Source: a virus. From it: 39,982 nt of DNA. This document shows, one piece after another, positions 1 to 7,633 of the stretch. The first letter of the stretch is position 1. The number at the start of each line of letters is the position of its first letter. The position numbers and the translations under genes were made by a program. Below the pieces are notes generated by a model. The model ran no database searches and had not been told where the DNA came from. It saw only the letters and a program-made list of their open reading frames with translations. Location: the IMG/VR virus record IMGVR_UViG_3300049617_000017, positions 1 through 39,982 of that record; one strand, written 5' to 3'.

Positions 1-204
1 GCCCGCTTAGTGGTTCAGGTAATCCATAATGTAGGAGGCAAGATTTGGAAAGCTATGGACGAATCAAAACAGAAAGGCGAGGAACATTTTACAGGCCATC
101 AAGCGGCTATGATTGCCATTGATGAGGTTCGAAAGATTGCTGATGACTTTGACAGGGTAACGGGTGAGCAGTGCAAGCATTGCGAGACTCAGACTGAGCA
201 TTAA
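1..204 (+). CDS. 3' part of small conserved phage protein (second copy of gene at 39555)
   Basis: The reading frame is open from base 1 to the stop at 202-204 and encodes the last 67 residues of the protein complete at 39555-39935. Relative to that copy it carries Lys instead of Glu and Glu instead of Gln, one change for each base difference in the overlap. It is truncated only by the window edge and is not a separate gene. No function is recognised. The C-terminal pattern C-x2-C near GEQCKHCE could bind a metal together with nearby His residues. Confidence 0.85.
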   Translation, partial: ARLVVQVIHNVGGKIWKAMDESKQKGEEHFTGHQAAMIAIDEVRKIADDFDRVTGEQCKHCETQTEH

Positions 205-251
205 CAATTGGGCTATGGTGTAATGGTAACACAGCAGCCTTTGACGCTGTT
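1..251. repeat. Terminal direct overlap, left copy
   Basis: These bases recur at 39732-39982 with two substitutions (position 49 A versus 39780 G, and 124 G versus 39855 C). The repeat covers the end of a small gene and the first 43 bases of tRNA-Gln. The simplest reading is that the window is a circular or circularly permuted phage map whose ends overlap. A true direct terminal repeat is possible, but physical terminal repeats are normally identical between copies. Confidence 0.9.
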
Positions 252-279
252 ATTCTTCGTTCAACTCGAAGTAGCCCTT
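209..279 (+). tRNA. tRNA-Gln (anticodon TTG)
   Basis: A cloverleaf can be drawn. The acceptor is TGGGCTA (209-215) with TAGCCCT (272-278), the D-arm GGTG/ACAC, the anticodon stem GCAGC/GCTGT around loop CTTTGAC with anticodon TTG at 241-243, and the T-stem CTTCG/CGAAG around TTCAACT. The first acceptor pair is a T-T mismatch. No CCA is encoded, unlike in the other two phage tRNAs. The phage proteins are rich in Gln, often as CAA, so this tRNA plausibly supports late translation. The copy at 39940 is cut by the window end. Confidence 0.9.
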
Positions 280-312
280 CCCTTCTTTTAATTTAGACGC
301 TGAGGAGCAGTC

Positions 313-687
313 ATGAAAGAAAATGATAATGGACTTGGGATGAACACAGGAACCGCAAGCCATAGATTAAGACAGGACTTGTTGTTTTATTTTGTAAACA
401 AAGAGGGCGCAGTTTGTCATCACTGTAAGATGCCAATGGAAAGAGATAATTTTTCTATTGAACACATTAAACCGTGGAGAAAGGAAAAAAACGCTTTAGA
501 ATTGTTTTTTGATTTAAATAACATTACTTTCTCTCATTTAAAATGCAATGTTGATAATAGAAGAGTTCCTGAAAAGTTTACAGACGAAGAAATTCGACTA
601 AGAAGAAATAGGCGTAACGTAGAATATAGGGCTAGAACATACTGCCCGATTAAAAGAAAAGAGCGGTATTTAGAGAAAGGATATTAG
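313..687 (+). CDS. HNH endonuclease
   Basis: This 124-residue protein has a zinc-knuckle pair at C35 and C38 (CHHC), the catalytic-type His in SIEHIKPW (H51), an Asn in DLNN (N69/N70) and H75/C78 in SHLKCN. This is the order of a Cys-containing HNH/ββα-metal nuclease, and the length suits a small free-standing one. It lies between tRNA-Gln and the secreted moron, and on the circle between the small terminase (37124) and the large terminase (2189). HNH proteins next to terminase genes assist packaging in several cos phages, so that role is possible; a homing-type nuclease is the alternative. The start follows a GAGGAG site 7 bases upstream. The function is read from motifs only. Confidence 0.8.
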   Translation: MKENDNGLGMNTGTASHRLRQDLLFYFVNKEGAVCHHCKMPMERDNFSIEHIKPWRKEKNALELFFDLNNITFSHLKCNVDNRRVPEKFTDEEIRLRRNRRNVEYRARTYCPIKRKERYLEKGY

Positions 688-728
688 TCCTGTTAGCCCT
701 GCCAATTAACGTAAATAAGGATGAAATA

Positions 729-1115
729 ATGAATAAATTAGTACTTGGCACACTTCTTGCAACATCATTAAGCGTAAATGCTGGTCAGCCGATGTGGACA
801 TTTACCCCGTTAACTCCAACGACTGCTACCGTTTCAGCAGGTGAACAACTCGTAATCCAGTACCTCGTTACTAATCAGGCTAAAAACACCAAATCCCTTG
901 CCATGAACCCAATTCAGGGCATTCAACAGACTATTGCTAATGGTGCGTGTGCTAATCCCTTCAATTTAGGGGCTGGGCAAGCGTGTAGGCTCGATTTGTT
1001 GGTAGTTGGTAGTCAGCTATCAGGTAATATCGTTGGTGGCCCTGTAGTGTGTAATACGGCGTTCCAATGCTATCAACCATCACAAACTAATAGCTTAAAC
1101 ATTATCAAGAAGTAG
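729..1115 (+). CDS. Secreted accessory (moron) protein, Legionella-type beta domain
   Basis: This 128-residue protein has a clear Sec signal peptide: MNK, a hydrophobic stretch, then cleavage probably after VNA at residue 18. The mature part has four cysteines (74, 86, 108, 114), spaced as if for two disulfides. It contains the motifs WTFTPLTPT and GGPVVC...QCYQPSQ. From memory these match a family of secreted or envelope domains widespread in Legionella and related bacteria; I could not search to confirm this. The gene has a TAAGGAT site and is unrelated to the packaging genes around it. That marks it as a moron that may alter the infected cell's envelope or exclude other phages. Expected location is the periplasm or outside the cell. 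Confidence 0.7.
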   Translation: MNKLVLGTLLATSLSVNAGQPMWTFTPLTPTTATVSAGEQLVIQYLVTNQAKNTKSLAMNPIQGIQQTIANGACANPFNLGAGQACRLDLLVVGSQLSGNIVGGPVVCNTAFQCYQPSQTNSLNIIKK

Positions 1116-1120
1116 GCTTA

Positions 1121-1369
1121 ATGAAAGAACGTATAGGCAAAATGACTGAACGCGAAGACGCGCTAGTTAATTCGATGGTCGATGCGATGGACGCGTTCAT
1201 TAAGGAGCACGGGCAGATTGACCGTACAGAGCTTATGGCTGCTTACAGTTTCTTTGCTCGTGTTTTGTTCACTGTACAAACACCTATCAAAGATGTAGAC
1301 GATCAATGTATAGAAATTGATGCGTTCTGCGACTTCTTGAAGGGTGTTGCGCGTAAGGCTATCACATGA
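1121..1369 (+). CDS. Small hypothetical phage protein
   Basis: The product is 82 residues long, mixed-charge and predicted mostly helical; it is not recognised. The start at 1121 lies 6 bases after the moron's stop. An internal ATG at 1142 (MTERED) is an alternative with a weaker Shine-Dalgarno site. The end overlaps the next gene by 4 bases (ATGA), which suggests coupled translation in the pre-terminase operon. Confidence 0.6.
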   Translation: MKERIGKMTEREDALVNSMVDAMDAFIKEHGQIDRTELMAAYSFFARVLFTVQTPIKDVDDQCIEIDAFCDFLKGVARKAIT

Positions 1370-1626
1370 AATGGATTAGCGTTAAAGAAAGATTACCAAA
1401 CAAATTGCAAAAGGTTCTATTCCACTGGGTAACACATGGACACTTGCGAAATATATCAATGGGCTATATGTGCTCAGAGGGTTGGAACATCTATTTACCC
1501 TATCACTCATTCGGGCTTAGGGGTGATATTTGCCCCGTTACCCATTGGACAGAGCTTCCAGAGTTTCCAGAATATGATATACCACCTGATTTTAATGCGA
1601 ATGTAGCACGCCTGTTTAAAGACTAG
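1366..1626 (+). CDS. DUF551 family protein
   Basis: This 86-residue protein starts MKWISVKERLP and ends its core with VTHWTELPEFPE. These are the two hallmarks of DUF551, a short family common in phages and of unknown function. The TAG stop at 1624-1626 is followed in the same frame by 24 open codons encoding a Cys/His-rich stretch (listed separately). The gene may therefore have been longer, or the amber codon may be read through. The start overlaps the upstream gene by 4 bases. Confidence 0.75.
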   Translation: MKWISVKERLPNKLQKVLFHWVTHGHLRNISMGYMCSEGWNIYLPYHSFGLRGDICPVTHWTELPEFPEYDIPPDFNANVARLFKD

Positions 1627-1701
1627 TGCGAGCATGAAAATCTGGATATGGAACCTGGTTATCAATGCGAGGACTGCAAGCAGTATGTAAGGATGGACTA
1701 A
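1627..1701 (+). other. In-frame zinc-ribbon-like extension after an amber codon
   Basis: Directly after the TAG that ends the DUF551 gene, the same frame continues for 24 codons to TAA at 1699-1701. It begins CEHENLDMEPGYQ and then has CEDC, a C-x-H ... C-x2-C pattern. The TAA overlaps the ATG of the next gene as TAATG, the same junction style used elsewhere in this genome. No in-frame ATG, GTG or TTG precedes the first Cys; only the ATG at 1648 lies inside. This is therefore either a C-terminus reached by readthrough, a gene broken by a nonsense change, or a remnant of a separate small zinc protein. Confidence 0.5.
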
Positions 1702-2162
1702 TGAACATCAAAGAGAAGCTAGAGGCACTTGTAGTCCAGACCGAAAAGAACAACGTTTTAGTGCGTAAGCGTGCGCAGTCGGTCAAAGAATTAAAACTCG
1801 CTTTGGATGGTTGCGAGTCGGAACTAAAAGTCGTCAAGGCTCGACATAACCGAGAGTGCTATTTTACCCGTGATGCTATAGTCCAGGTAAAAGAGCAGCT
1901 TAAAGAGGCTATTAAAGAGCGAAACCATTACGCGCTTAAGCTCCAAGAGGTCGAGGAAAGCTTTGATTTAGTCTATGATTCATTCAAAGACAGGTTAAAC
2001 CGACATTACTATACCTTACAAAAAGCGTTTAATGAGTTTGTGAAATCTAAATCGACTGAAAACGTGAAGATTGCAGGGCTTGAAGCGTCATTACAAGCCG
2101 TTAACATGCGCATGAATGAGCATGAACAAAAGATGCTGGACATGTTTTTTACAGAAAAGTAG
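1701..2162 (+). CDS. Coiled-coil hypothetical protein
   Basis: The product is 153 residues, rich in Lys, Glu, Leu and Val, with heptad-like spacing across most of its length; it is predicted to be a long coiled coil without a membrane segment. The start at 1701 (MNIKEK) is preferred over an upstream in-frame ATG at 1665. It follows AAGGATGG and overlaps the preceding stop as TAATG. The gene lies just upstream of the large terminase. The function is unknown. Confidence 0.65.
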   Translation: MNIKEKLEALVVQTEKNNVLVRKRAQSVKELKLALDGCESELKVVKARHNRECYFTRDAIVQVKEQLKEAIKERNHYALKLQEVEESFDLVYDSFKDRLNRHYYTLQKAFNEFVKSKSTENVKIAGLEASLQAVNMRMNEHEQKMLDMFFTEK

Positions 2163-2188
2163 TGAAACCCAATGAATAAGGATTATTC

Positions 2189-3730
2189 ATGGCAGCAGAG
2201 GACAAGGAGCAGCTCGCCTCGGAGTTACGCGGCAGCTTGTTAGAGTTTACAAAGTACTTTTACCCGTTGCTTACTGGTCGACAGTTTATTGTTTCTCAAC
2301 CAGTGGGAAGGGAATCGCATCACATAACTATTGCAAGGTCATTGAGCCAAGCATCACGCCTTGAGATACCCGATCATCGTTTATTGATTAACGTCAGTCC
2401 TGGTTCTGGAAAGTCTACCTTATTAGCAATGTGGGTTGCGTGGACAATGGCTAAATTCCCTGATTCACGCTTCATGTACATCTCCTATTCAAAAGTTCTA
2501 GCGGCTAAACACACTGAAACCATAAAGCGTATTATGCAATTAGCACATTATGTATACTTATTTGACGTGAGGATTAGACATGACTCAAAAGCGCGAGAAT
2601 ATTTCCAAACCACTGCTGGAGGGGCTGTGGCTGCTTTCGGAAGTGGAGGAGCTATTACGGGACAAGATGCTGGATTGCCAGGACTGGCCAGATTTACAGG
2701 CGCAGTCATTATCGATGATGCTCATAAACCGGATGAAGTCCACTCTGACACGATTAGACAATCTGTTATCGACAATTACCGAGAAACAATCCAACAAAGA
2801 GCAAGGGGAATAAATGTCCCCTACATATTCATAGGCCAGCGTTTACATGAAGACGATTTAGCAGCGTACCTAATCGCGGGAAAAGATGGTTATAACTGGC
2901 ACACAGTCATACTTAAATCAATTGACGAGGCCGGAAATGCCCTATATCCAGAGGTTAACCCGCTCGAATCACTCCTTATCAAGCAAGAACGCGACCCTTA
3001 TGTGTTCAGTTCACAATATCAACAAGAGCCAATACCCGCAGGTGGTGCGCTATTCAAACCCGAATGGTTCGTCATGCTTGAATATGAACCAGACATACTG
3101 TACAGCTTTATTACAAGCGATACAGCCGAGACCTCGAAAAGCTATAATGATGCGACTGTGTTTAGCTTTTGGGGTATTTATGAGATAGAGTCCTACGGTG
3201 TAAAAACAGGTCAGTATGGGCTACACTGGATAGATACGCTAGAGTGTCGAATTGAGCCTAAAGACCTAAAAGATACGTTCCTGGATTTTTGGCAGCAATG
3301 TATGCGTTACAAGAAGCCGCCACAGATGGTAGCTATTGAGAAGAAATCGACAGGCGGTACACTATTGAGCTTGTTGGATGAGATACGTACAATTAAACTC
3401 ATGGATATACCAAGAACAAGAGAGCAGGGTAATAAAACGAAACGATTCTTAGAAGCTCAACCATATTTAGCTGAAAGACGTGTCTCATTCCCAGCTTTCG
3501 GACGTCATGTTAAGGTATGTATAGACCATATGAGTAAAATAACTGCTAACGAAACGCATCGTTGGGATGACATTGCGGACACGGCAGCAGATGCGATAAA
3601 AATAGCTTTAATAGATAAAACAATTATATCATCACAGGTAAATGCGGTGGATTATACGAGCGTGGCTAAATCATTAATGAGTAACACTAATAAGATAAAC
3701 AGACTGAAACAAAGTGCTTATACACGATAG
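2189..3730 (+). CDS. terL: Terminase large subunit
   Basis: This 513-residue protein is the DNA-packaging motor, which pumps DNA into the prohead by ATP hydrolysis and cuts it. The N-terminal ATPase has Walker A SPGSGKST (residues 70-77) and Walker B AVIIDDAHK (172-180). The C-terminal RNase H-like nuclease shows its acidic triad in ITSDTAE (D311), VAIEKKS (E384) and HRWDDIAD (D460/D461). The length is normal for the family. The start has a TAAGGATTATTC leader. The partner small subunit is unusually distant at 37124, about 4.3 kb away on the circle, with tRNAs and accessory genes between. The portal follows directly. Confidence 0.95.
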   Translation: MAAEDKEQLASELRGSLLEFTKYFYPLLTGRQFIVSQPVGRESHHITIARSLSQASRLEIPDHRLLINVSPGSGKSTLLAMWVAWTMAKFPDSRFMYISYSKVLAAKHTETIKRIMQLAHYVYLFDVRIRHDSKAREYFQTTAGGAVAAFGSGGAITGQDAGLPGLARFTGAVIIDDAHKPDEVHSDTIRQSVIDNYRETIQQRARGINVPYIFIGQRLHEDDLAAYLIAGKDGYNWHTVILKSIDEAGNALYPEVNPLESLLIKQERDPYVFSSQYQQEPIPAGGALFKPEWFVMLEYEPDILYSFITSDTAETSKSYNDATVFSFWGIYEIESYGVKTGQYGLHWIDTLECRIEPKDLKDTFLDFWQQCMRYKKPPQMVAIEKKSTGGTLLSLLDEIRTIKLMDIPRTREQGNKTKRFLEAQPYLAERRVSFPAFGRHVKVCIDHMSKITANETHRWDDIADTAADAIKIALIDKTIISSQVNAVDYTSVAKSLMSNTNKINRLKQSAYTR

Positions 3731-3789
3731 TTAATTAATATACAATTAATTATCCAAGGGAAAGGATTTCTCTACAAGGAGCTACAATA

Positions 3790-5892
3790 ATGAAGGATGT
3801 AGCAAAACGCTATGCCGATAATCTTGCGCGCATAAAGACTAGAGTACGCAATGCGCATGATTATTTCAAGGACAATTACGACAGGTACAACGAGTTTCGC
3901 AGGTTTGTTTTCGACTCTTCCCTAAAGGAGGATGAAATAACCCTATTGATGACAATGAACCGACCGCAATTAGAATTCAACGTACTCGAAGCCTATATTA
4001 GCAGACTTTTAGGTGAGTTTTCAAAGCAAGAGCCGGATATTGCGGTTAATGCGTTTGATGAAGACCAAGCCGACCCTATCACTATTAAGGTGGTCGAGCA
4101 ACACTTAAAACACGTCTTCATGGACAATAACAACCAGCATTTGCGCTATGAGGTTTATAAAGACCTTCTGTCTGGTGGTTTCTCCACAATTAAAGTATTC
4201 ACTGACTATGAACACCCTATGTCTATGAACCAAACGATTAAGATTGAGCGTTGCGAGCCTACGTTATGCGGGTTTGATAAGCTTGCCAGGTTCAGCCATA
4301 AAGGCGATGGACAATTTGCCTTTCAATTATTCCCTCGAGATTATGACGAGTTTCAAGAAGAGCACCCCGATATTCCCATTAACAAGATGAGTTTTAGACG
4401 TGACTTTGCGGGCTTTAATTGGTCATATCAAAACGCAGACAATAAAATCATTGTAGTTGCTGACTATTACGAGAAGAAAAAGCGCGAGGAAACGATTGTA
4501 CAGGTGCGCGACATGGGCGTTATGACAATGCGCAAGTATCGCAAAATGCTCGATGAATGGAATGATATCACACAACCTCCTGGCACAATGGGTAAATCGC
4601 GTAAGACTATGATTGATACTATTGACCGTTACAGGCTCGTAGAAAACCAGGTGATTGAGTTTGAACAAACAGATTTCACCCATTTACCCATTGTCTTTAT
4701 CGATGGTCACTCATTGATGATTAAGACCCCTAAAAACGGGAACATCCGACAAGTAACGAGGCCATATGTCTACCATGCTAAGGGTGCGCAGCGTCTTAAG
4801 AACTATGCGGGTATTGCTCTTGCGAATGAAATCGAGAACACAGTACAGCATAAATTTATGGTTGCGAAGGAAGCTTTACCCAAGGAAGAGGAGTTTTTGG
4901 ATGCTTATAAAAATACTCAAAAAGAGTCGGTGTTGGTTTATAACTCTGTACACGAAAGCAATCCTGAGTTGCCTATTGCTAACCCTATACGTGAAATCCA
5001 GCGTGTGCCGTGTCCTCCTGAAATTGCGCAAGCGTTTACCGGAGCCGATAGCCTTATTCAAAACGTCCTTGGCTCCTACGATGCTAGTCTTGGCATCAAC
5101 GACAATCAATTGTCTGGTGTTGCAATCGTGGAAGCTGCAAGTCAGTCTAACGCTACTGCAATGCCTTATATTGTGGGCTGCTTACAAGGTTTCCAACGTG
5201 TAGCCGAGATTTACGTGGACTTAATGCCGAAGTATTTTACAACGCCTCGCACACTTCCGATACTTGATGAAAAGGGTAAACGCCATTTCGTTAAAATCAA
5301 CCAGCCTAACGGTATGCCGATGGACTTCGACACCAACAGCCTAAACGTAGTCCTAAAGGCAGGTGCAAGCTTCCAAGTCCAGAAAACCCGCACTATTGGG
5401 ATGGTCAAGGAAATCATGGGTATGTCGCCGCTATTTGGTCAATTCATGGCAGAAAAAGGCTTAAACTTCATCTTAGACAACATGGAAGGCAAAGGCATCG
5501 AGCAGCTTAAAGACCTGACCGAAGAATGGTTGCAAGAGTACCAGAAAGAGAAACAAGCAGCCCTACAAGCCCAGCAACAAAACCCTGCGGCTATGAAAGC
5601 GCAAATGGATATGAAGAAGATGGAAATGCAAGCACAGCAGAACCAGCAGAAAAACATGATCGATATGGCGAAGTTACAGGCCGAACAACAGAAATTACAA
5701 GCCAATCTACATCTAGGCAAACAAGATGCGACAGTTGCATTAATTAAGGCACAAACCGAGCGTTTCGCCAAGCAAACAGACTTGGATATTAAGAAATTCG
5801 ATGTAAGCCATGAGCACTTAAGAAAGGCGTTCGAGGCACACCATAAGGTAAGACAAGGAGAGCACAAACGTCATGCGTCAACTACTCATTAA
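3790..5892 (+). CDS. Portal protein, P22-like
   Basis: This 700-residue protein is the dodecameric portal at the head vertex, through which DNA enters and leaves. Its size, the N-terminal DNYDRYNEFRRF region and the position right after the large terminase fit the P22-type portal family. The last 130 residues are very rich in Gln, Lys and Met and look like a long helical barrel, as at the C-terminus of P22 portal. Two Shine-Dalgarno-like sites (AAGGA and AAGGAG) precede the ATG. The short upstream gap contains an AT-only dyad (3732-3752). The 3' end overlaps the next gene by 20 bases. Confidence 0.9.
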   Translation: MKDVAKRYADNLARIKTRVRNAHDYFKDNYDRYNEFRRFVFDSSLKEDEITLLMTMNRPQLEFNVLEAYISRLLGEFSKQEPDIAVNAFDEDQADPITIKVVEQHLKHVFMDNNNQHLRYEVYKDLLSGGFSTIKVFTDYEHPMSMNQTIKIERCEPTLCGFDKLARFSHKGDGQFAFQLFPRDYDEFQEEHPDIPINKMSFRRDFAGFNWSYQNADNKIIVVADYYEKKKREETIVQVRDMGVMTMRKYRKMLDEWNDITQPPGTMGKSRKTMIDTIDRYRLVENQVIEFEQTDFTHLPIVFIDGHSLMIKTPKNGNIRQVTRPYVYHAKGAQRLKNYAGIALANEIENTVQHKFMVAKEALPKEEEFLDAYKNTQKESVLVYNSVHESNPELPIANPIREIQRVPCPPEIAQAFTGADSLIQNVLGSYDASLGINDNQLSGVAIVEAASQSNATAMPYIVGCLQGFQRVAEIYVDLMPKYFTTPRTLPILDEKGKRHFVKINQPNGMPMDFDTNSLNVVLKAGASFQVQKTRTIGMVKEIMGMSPLFGQFMAEKGLNFILDNMEGKGIEQLKDLTEEWLQEYQKEKQAALQAQQQNPAAMKAQMDMKKMEMQAQQNQQKNMIDMAKLQAEQQKLQANLHLGKQDATVALIKAQTERFAKQTDLDIKKFDVSHEHLRKAFEAHHKVRQGEHKRHASTTH

Positions 5893-6103
5893 GTTAGGCA
5901 AAGACTTTGGTAGCGATATGTGGAGTATTTTATTAGCCAATGAGCACTTCACATTTTCTATCCCATGCCAAGAAGGTTTCGAGCAAACAATGCCTTACCC
6001 TGGCGGCGTACTTGGTGAAGATGGAGTTAGGCAATTAATTACATTTTTAGAGCAAACACTACTTGAAAAGGAGCGAGACAATGAGCAAAGTAACTTGGAA
6101 TGA
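5873..6103 (+). CDS. Small hypothetical protein
   Basis: The product is 76 residues; the gene starts inside the last codons of the portal gene after AAGGAGAG. It has no membrane segment and is not recognised. The end overlaps the next gene by 23 bases. It opens a run of tightly packed small genes between portal and scaffold. Confidence 0.6.
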   Translation: MRQLLIKLGKDFGSDMWSILLANEHFTFSIPCQEGFEQTMPYPGGVLGEDGVRQLITFLEQTLLEKERDNEQSNLE

Positions 6104-6257
6104 TTTGCATAATGCGACACAATCTGAACTCAAGAAAACCTACAAGCTTAATGATAGGCAGCTTGAAACTCAGGTGCGTAAGCATATGGACGGGGCAAAT
6201 TCTCATCAACGTAGAGATTTCTATGAAACTGTTTATTCGAAAAAAGGTAAAGAGTGA
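6081..6257 (+). CDS. Small basic hypothetical protein
   Basis: The product is 58 residues. The ATG at 6081 (MSKVTWNDLHN) follows AAAAGGAGCGA, so it is preferred over the in-frame ATG at 6063. The protein is lysine-rich and hydrophilic. The stop overlaps the next start as TGATG. The function is unknown. Confidence 0.6.
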   Translation: MSKVTWNDLHNATQSELKKTYKLNDRQLETQVRKHMDGANSHQRRDFYETVYSKKGKE

Positions 6258-6403
6258 TGCCATTGAATAAAGGTGCTAAACCAGGAAGTAAAAAGTTCGG
6301 TGAGAACATAGCGACAGAGGTTAAAGCGGGAAAGCCTAAAAACCAGGCTATTGCTATTGCGTACTCAGAGGCTAAACAATCAAAAAAAAGGAAGAAAAAA
6401 TGA
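6257..6403 (+). CDS. Lysine-rich mini-protein, DUF6496-like
   Basis: This 48-residue protein starts MPLNKGAKPGSKK, contains KAGKPKNQAIAIAYSEA and has a poly-basic tail. The GKPKNQAIAIA block resembles, from memory, a short conserved phage motif family (DUF6496-like). The gene overlaps its upstream neighbour by one base and its downstream neighbour by four. The charge suggests nucleic-acid contact, perhaps with packaged DNA, but that is inference. Confidence 0.6.
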   Translation: MPLNKGAKPGSKKFGENIATEVKAGKPKNQAIAIAYSEAKQSKKRKKK

Positions 6404-6516
6404 AGATAAAAGCTAAGGATATAAAACAGCGTGCCAAGAAAATGGAAAAGCACATGGACGCGAAGCAGGATAAAAATCTCGTAAAGAAAATGGTTAAAAA
6501 GGATTGCATGAAATGA
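6400..6516 (+). CDS. Very small lysine-rich protein
   Basis: This 38-residue protein (MKIKAKDIKQRAKK...) is about one third lysine or arginine and probably a single helix. The start overlaps the upstream stop as ATGA and the end overlaps the next gene in the same way. Support for coding comes from this overlap chain and from an AAGGAAGAAAAA site upstream. The function is unknown. Confidence 0.5.
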   Translation: MKIKAKDIKQRAKKMEKHMDAKQDKNLVKKMVKKDCMK

Positions 6517-6671
6517 GTGATTTAGAACGGAGATTAGACGCAGTATTAGAGACCTTAGAAAAGGCACGGATTGAGTTCGAAGAGGCAACGCAATTGGTGT
6601 CAATAGCCCTTACCCATATTCATCAACGCCTGGAGGACTTAGAGTCATGGAAAAACGAAAAGGTAAAGTAG
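6513..6671 (+). CDS. Small coiled-coil protein
   Basis: This 52-residue protein (MSDLERRLDAVLETLEK...) has clear leucine heptads and is likely an oligomeric helix. It starts by ATGA overlap with the preceding gene and ends 25 bases inside the next. The function is unknown; it could be a small structural or assembly helper, given its place between portal and scaffold. Confidence 0.55.
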   Translation: MSDLERRLDAVLETLEKARIEFEEATQLVSIALTHIHQRLEDLESWKNEKVK

Positions 6672-6883
6672 CAGATAAAGACCCTTACGACCGTCACGAG
6701 GACAAAGTGACCAAGAAAGCGTTTAAATCTGTAGAAAAGTCGGTCAAGCCTGTCGCTAAGGACACCAACAAAACGCGCCGCAAGGAAACAGCAAAGCGTA
6801 TTGAAGGGCCAACAGTGCCAGCCGTTAAACCTACTGCAAATATACGCAAGGTAATGAAGAAACCTATTAAAACAGGTAAGTAA
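6647..6883 (+). CDS. Lysine-rich small protein
   Basis: The product is 78 residues, nearly 30% Lys/Arg, low in hydrophobic residues and likely disordered. GGAGGAC lies 7-8 bases upstream of the ATG. It could be a DNA-binding or internal head protein like other highly basic phage proteins, but nothing specific identifies it. Confidence 0.6.
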   Translation: MEKRKGKVADKDPYDRHEDKVTKKAFKSVEKSVKPVAKDTNKTRRKETAKRIEGPTVPAVKPTANIRKVMKKPIKTGK

Positions 6884-6912
6884 TTTTAATAACTAAACAA
6901 GGAGTGTTTATT

Positions 6913-7176
6913 ATGCAAATGTTATTTTCTTATATCGGTGCTCATCTTTTAACTATACTTGAATCGTTATTAGTTCAAGAGGAACCAGCTTTATTAGCTA
7001 TGATTATAAAAGAGGCGCAATTAATCATCTCTAAAATCGAAGCCCTGATACAGGCAAAATCACCTGCGGCCGCTGCTGCTGTTGACCCTGTATTAGACCT
7101 GGTAAACAAAGCAACTGCTGATGCTGCGACCGCTGCGGGAAACGCAGTAGTCCAAGATGCGCAGAAAGCAGCGTAA
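6913..7176 (+). CDS. Small hydrophobic/alanine-rich protein
   Basis: The product is 87 residues. The ATG at 6913 (MQMLFSYIG) follows AAGGAGTG by a normal distance, so the GTG at 6904 is not used. The N-terminal half is hydrophobic and amphipathic, without a classical transmembrane span; the C-terminal half is an alanine-rich helix. It may be a membrane-active or virion-internal peptide. The family is unknown. Confidence 0.6.
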   Translation: MQMLFSYIGAHLLTILESLLVQEEPALLAMIIKEAQLIISKIEALIQAKSPAAAAAVDPVLDLVNKATADAATAAGNAVVQDAQKAA

Positions 7177-7189
7177 CGAGGACGCAATC

Positions 7190-7369
7190 ATGGCCGAAAA
7201 ATGGATTAAGGGTGCTATCAAACACCCAGGTAAGCTCCACCGAGAGCTTGGCGTACCCGAAGGTAAAAAGATTCCTGAGAAGAAGTTGGCTAAGGCTGCA
7301 AAGTCTAAGTCTCCAACCATTAGGAAGGAAGTAGCTTTGGCTAAAACGTTAAAGAAGATGAAAAAATGA
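7190..7369 (+). CDS. Small basic phage structural-region protein
   Basis: The product is 59 residues. The start MAEKWIKGAIKHPG follows GAGGACGCAATC and is preferred over an in-frame ATG at 7157. The phrase KGAIKHPGKLHREL, followed by a KK-rich tail, recurs from memory in small proteins of many phages near head genes, with unknown role. The end overlaps the next gene by 4 bases. Confidence 0.65.
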   Translation: MAEKWIKGAIKHPGKLHRELGVPEGKKIPEKKLAKAAKSKSPTIRKEVALAKTLKKMKK

Positions 7370-7611
7370 TTCAAAGTAACATAGACATTGATGGAAATAT
7401 TATTGTTCAGAAGAGGAAAAAAAAGAAAATCAAAGACCCGTTGGACGACCGGAAGCAGTATACAACGTTCTTTAATTATCAGTTGCGGCAACTCGACTTA
7501 GAGCTGGAAAGGAAATTGCCCAATGAGTTTAAAGGCAGTATATTGAGATACAACCACCGGAACACTGGCGGCTTTGGTGTGCTAGACGACAATCTGTATA
7601 ATCATTACTAA
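7366..7611 (+). CDS. Small hypothetical protein
   Basis: The product is 81 residues, with an N-terminal lysine run (QKRKKKKIKDP) and a C-terminus ending GGFGVLDDNLYNHY. It starts by ATGA overlap. There is no membrane segment and no recognised family. Confidence 0.6.
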   Translation: MIQSNIDIDGNIIVQKRKKKKIKDPLDDRKQYTTFFNYQLRQLDLELERKLPNEFKGSILRYNHRNTGGFGVLDDNLYNHY

Positions 7612-7633
7612 CCATCACGATAAGGATATTATC

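Noticed and set aside
3731-3789. Open codons after the large terminase TAG and an AT-only dyad (3732-3752)
   Set aside because: The peptide is mostly the translation of the AT palindrome; the TAATG end is explained by the normal portal start.
5439-5867. 142-codon minus-strand open frame opposite the portal 3' end
   Set aside because: Cys/Phe-rich antisense of the Gln/Lys-rich portal tail; no ribosome site or promoter.
6148-6603. 151-codon minus-strand open frame over the mini-gene cluster
   Set aside because: It is the shadow of lysine-rich plus-strand genes (Phe/Leu-rich), against the operon direction and without a start signal.
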